Source: Flavobacterium sp. 123 (GTDB lineage: Bacteria > Bacteroidota > Bacteroidia > Flavobacteriales > Flavobacteriaceae). From it: a stretch of 64,000 nt of DNA. The notes beneath the pieces were generated by a model. The model worked only from the letters and a program-made list of their open reading frames with translations. It had not been told where the DNA came from and searched no databases. How positions within the stretch are numbered: the first letter of the stretch is position 1; each line of letters opens with the position of its first letter. The DNA lies in assembly GCF_003634825.1 (NCBI RefSeq), contig NZ_RBXD01000001.1, forward strand, positions 952,501-1,016,500, in the 5' to 3' direction. Positions 62,139 to 64,000 of the stretch are shown here, piece by piece. The position numbers and the translations under genes were made by a program.

Positions 62139-62972
62139 TTATTTTACAGGGAAGTAACCCACTGAAGTAATCAATTTTTGACCTTCTGGACTTAAAATCC
62201 AATCAACGAATTTTTTAGTTTCTCCTGTTGGTCTAGATTTCAAATACATGTATAAGTATCTTGTGATAGGATATGTTTTGTTTTTGATTGTTTCAGCAGT
62301 TGGATAAACTCCTGGAGTTTTATCATCTTTCTTTACTTTACAATCTTTAACTCCTTCTGCGTAAGCAGCACCACCGTATCCAATAGCATATTTATCTTTT
62401 TTAACTGCATTTACAATTGCTGCAGTTCCAGGCAAAGTTTGACAACTTGGTGCATAATCTGTTTTTACAACATTGTCTTTGAAGAAAACAAATGTTCCAG
62501 AGCTACTTTCTCTACCGTACAATCTAATTCCTGCATCAACTCCACCTACTTGTTTCCAGTTTGTGATTTTTCCAGAAAAGATATCTCCAATTTGTCTTAC
62601 TGTAAGCTCAGAAACACCATTAGCTTTGTTTAAATAAACTGACAATCCGTCTTTTGCACAAGGAATTTCAATTCCAAGAGTGTTATATCTTTGTTTCAAT
62701 TTATCAACTTCAGAAGCTTTCATTGGACGACTAGAGTTTGCAATATCTGTAGAACCATTGATTAATGCTGCAATACCTACTCCAGATCCACCACCAGTAA
62801 CTTGAATTGTAGCTCCAGGGTTTTTTTGCATATATACTTCAGCCCATTTTTGAGATAAAATAACCATAGTATCAGAACCTTTAACTGTTATTTTATTCAA
62901 TGTTGTAAATGAAAATCCTATTGTCATCACAACTAATAAGATTGCTGCTATTTTAATTTTTTTAGTTTTCAT
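62139..62972 (-). CDS. pstS: Phosphate-binding protein PstS
   Basis: PstS binds phosphate in the periplasm and delivers it to PstCA. The 277 residues begin with a signal peptide or membrane anchor (about 7-27) and show the binding-site stretches KGSDTMVILSQKWAEVY, GGGSGVGIAALINGSTDIANSSRPM and RESSSGTFVFFKD. It lies 32 nt after the porin gene and 86 nt before pstC. Confidence 0.96.
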   Translation of the reverse strand: MKTKKIKIAAILLVVMTIGFSFTTLNKITVKGSDTMVILSQKWAEVYMQKNPGATIQVTGGGSGVGIAALINGSTDIANSSRPMKASEVDKLKQRYNTLGIEIPCAKDGLSVYLNKANGVSELTVRQIGDIFSGKITNWKQVGGVDAGIRLYGRESSSGTFVFFKDNVVKTDYAPSCQTLPGTAAIVNAVKKDKYAIGYGGAAYAEGVKDCKVKKDDKTPGVYPTAETIKNKTYPITRYLYMYLKSRPTGETKKFVDWILSPEGQKLITSVGYFPVK

Positions 62973-63004
62973 TATTTTTTTATTAAGGTATATTTTTAAT
63001 TATT

Positions 63005-64000
63005 TTAGAACTTCGCTTGAATTCTTATTGTGAAAGTGTTATCTTTTTTATCTCTATTTAAGTAATCAGCTCCAACACCTGAATTAGTACTTTTTTCGTT
63101 TGTTGGCAATGAATATCCAAAATTGATTTTGATGTTATCATCATAAAAATACTGCCAAGAAAGTGCTAAAGTTGTATATTTTAAATCAGCCGCAGTAGTA
63201 ACTAAATTTCCAGCTAATTTTGAATTTGGATCAAATGAATCATAACGAGCGATTAATTGGTTTTTAACCCCGATGTTTTTAATGAATTGCACATAGAATC
63301 CTTTGAAATCTCTAAGACCATCAACTTTGAATTCTTTGTTATAATTTGCATAAGCACTGTTTTTCACCCCTGAAAGTGTTCCTGAGATATATTCCCCTTT
63401 TAAAGCTGCGCCACCTAAAATATCATAGTAGATTTGCATTTCAGCTCCAAACCATTTTTTGTCTAATTTATCCCCTACATTTACAGTTAAAGCTTCTCCA
63501 TTAACTCCAGTAAATCCTGTTAGTGTTGAACCTGAAAGAATTTCAGTTTTTCCAAAATACCCATGTCCTCCAAAATCAATTCCAAGACCAGAATTTGGTA
63601 ATTTTATAGAATATACCGCTCTAGCTATAACATCTTTATTGTTGTCAATATCTTTAACTTGGTTAGTAGTAGTTCCTTGAGCAAAGTTTCCATTTACTAC
63701 TGCTAATTGCAATTTCAAAGGGAAGTTGTATTTAGTATCAAAATTAGCTTCTAATTTTGCTCCTAATTCTTTTTCACCTGGATACAAAACACTCGCCATT
63801 CTTGTTCTTTCTAACATTTCCATAGATCCTGAAGAGTATTCAACCTCATAACTTGGTCTATCAAATTGTCCTAAAAATAAAGAGAATGTTTTTGACCAAC
63901 GGTCGTTTAAAACTACATAAGCATCTTTCAAAGAAACTTTATCGAAAGAGAAATCAGGTTGCAATACAAACTTTACTCCGTCAGTTGCTTCGTAAGCAAA
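63005..64000 (-). CDS. Phosphate-selective porin O/P-like protein, N terminus outside the window
   Basis: This is an outer-membrane porin of the OprO/OprP type. The frame is open to base 64000, so the signal peptide and first strands are missing; the TTG at 63964 is internal. The 331 or so visible residues alternate in beta strands with Asp/Lys/Asn-rich loops and end with Phe (FTIRIQAKF), as outer-membrane barrels do. The YVVLNDRWSKTFSLFLGQFDRPSYEVEY stretch is typical of the family. It is 32 nt before pstS, so phosphate entry through the outer membrane is encoded with the importer. Confidence 0.9.
   Translation of the reverse strand, partial: FAYEATDGVKFVLQPDFSFDKVSLKDAYVVLNDRWSKTFSLFLGQFDRPSYEVEYSSGSMEMLERTRMASVLYPGEKELGAKLEANFDTKYNFPLKLQLAVVNGNFAQGTTTNQVKDIDNNKDVIARAVYSIKLPNSGLGIDFGGHGYFGKTEILSGSTLTGFTGVNGEALTVNVGDKLDKKWFGAEMQIYYDILGGAALKGEYISGTLSGVKNSAYANYNKEFKVDGLRDFKGFYVQFIKNIGVKNQLIARYDSFDPNSKLAGNLVTTAADLKYTTLALSWQYFYDDNIKINFGYSLPTNEKSTNSGVGADYLNRDKKDNTFTIRIQAKF

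Noticed and set aside
1..64000. Mobile elements, phage, toxin-antitoxin or defence genes
   Set aside because: I looked for transposase, integrase, restriction, Cas and small paired toxin-antitoxin genes on both strands and found none; flanks show no att-like repeats.

Overview
The window is AT-rich DNA from a member of the Bacteroidota, most probably Flavobacterium or a close relative. Four things point there: promoters of the form TAnnTTTG with an upstream TTTG; the absence of Shine-Dalgarno sequences before most starts; an alternative complex III / aa3 oxidase operon laid out as in Flavobacterium johnsoniae; and proteins with flavobacterial family character (a DUF6377-type regulator, a PstC with a periplasmic insert, large beta-rich outer-membrane proteins). 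It reads as ordinary chromosome. I see no rRNA, tRNA, CRISPR array, insertion sequence, phage or integron.

Layout. 1-8053 is a carbohydrate block: the end of a sugar porter, a PfkB sugar kinase, a membrane-bound TPR/HTH regulator, a VOC protein, an exported GH13 alpha-glucosidase and two tandem paralogous LacI-type regulators. A shared 10-bp palindrome (AAATCGATTT) lies before the VOC/GH13 pair and before the first lacI gene. 8063-10093 holds queG (no standard start codon for the full-length frame) and ruvB (promoter almost touching its ATG). 10225-21529 is the minus-strand actABCDEF-coxBA respiratory operon with a good promoter at its head and a long palindromic terminator at its tail. 21748-27069 has a SPOR-domain protein and the rimP-nusA-infB operon, which has an intrinsic-terminator-like hairpin between promoter and first start codon. 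27246-33898 carries a universal stress protein, a thioredoxin-fold protein without active-site cysteines, a membrane phosphoesterase, polA and a third LacI regulator. 34238-36969 is rplM-rpsI-rpsB-tsf. 37123-42600 has a queuosine-precursor transporter, tag, aat and nrdBA. 42955-50668 is a mix: a DUF3109 protein, a lipoprotein, MarC, a small membrane protein coupled to a short flavoprotein, a C-terminal processing protease, dCMP deaminase, a HupE-like protein, a TerB-like protein and fbp. 50928-58258 holds an acetyltransferase behind a structured leader, an aspartate kinase, a giant outer-membrane protein, a repeat protein and a glycosyltransferase. 58335-64000 is the phosphate operon: phosphate-type porin, pstS, pstC, pstA, pstB, phoU.

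How the genes work together. The first block would hydrolyse small alpha-glucosides outside the cytoplasm, import the sugar and phosphorylate it under LacI-type and membrane-anchored regulators. The act-cox operon forms a quinol-to-oxygen electron chain. The translation genes sit in three units with probable leader control. The pst operon combines outer-membrane entry, periplasmic capture and ABC import of phosphate.

No clearly new multi-gene system stands out. The best candidates for new biology are cis-acting RNA and DNA elements: the rimP leader hairpin, the leaders before rpsB and the acetyltransferase gene, a paired inverted repeat over the nrdBA promoter, the putative LacI operators, and an 80-bp stem-loop element before aat. 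At the protein level they are a 60-bp-repeat exported protein, a cysteine-less thioredoxin, a tandem-repeat insert in PstC and an exported-barrel candidate with a calcium-type loop.
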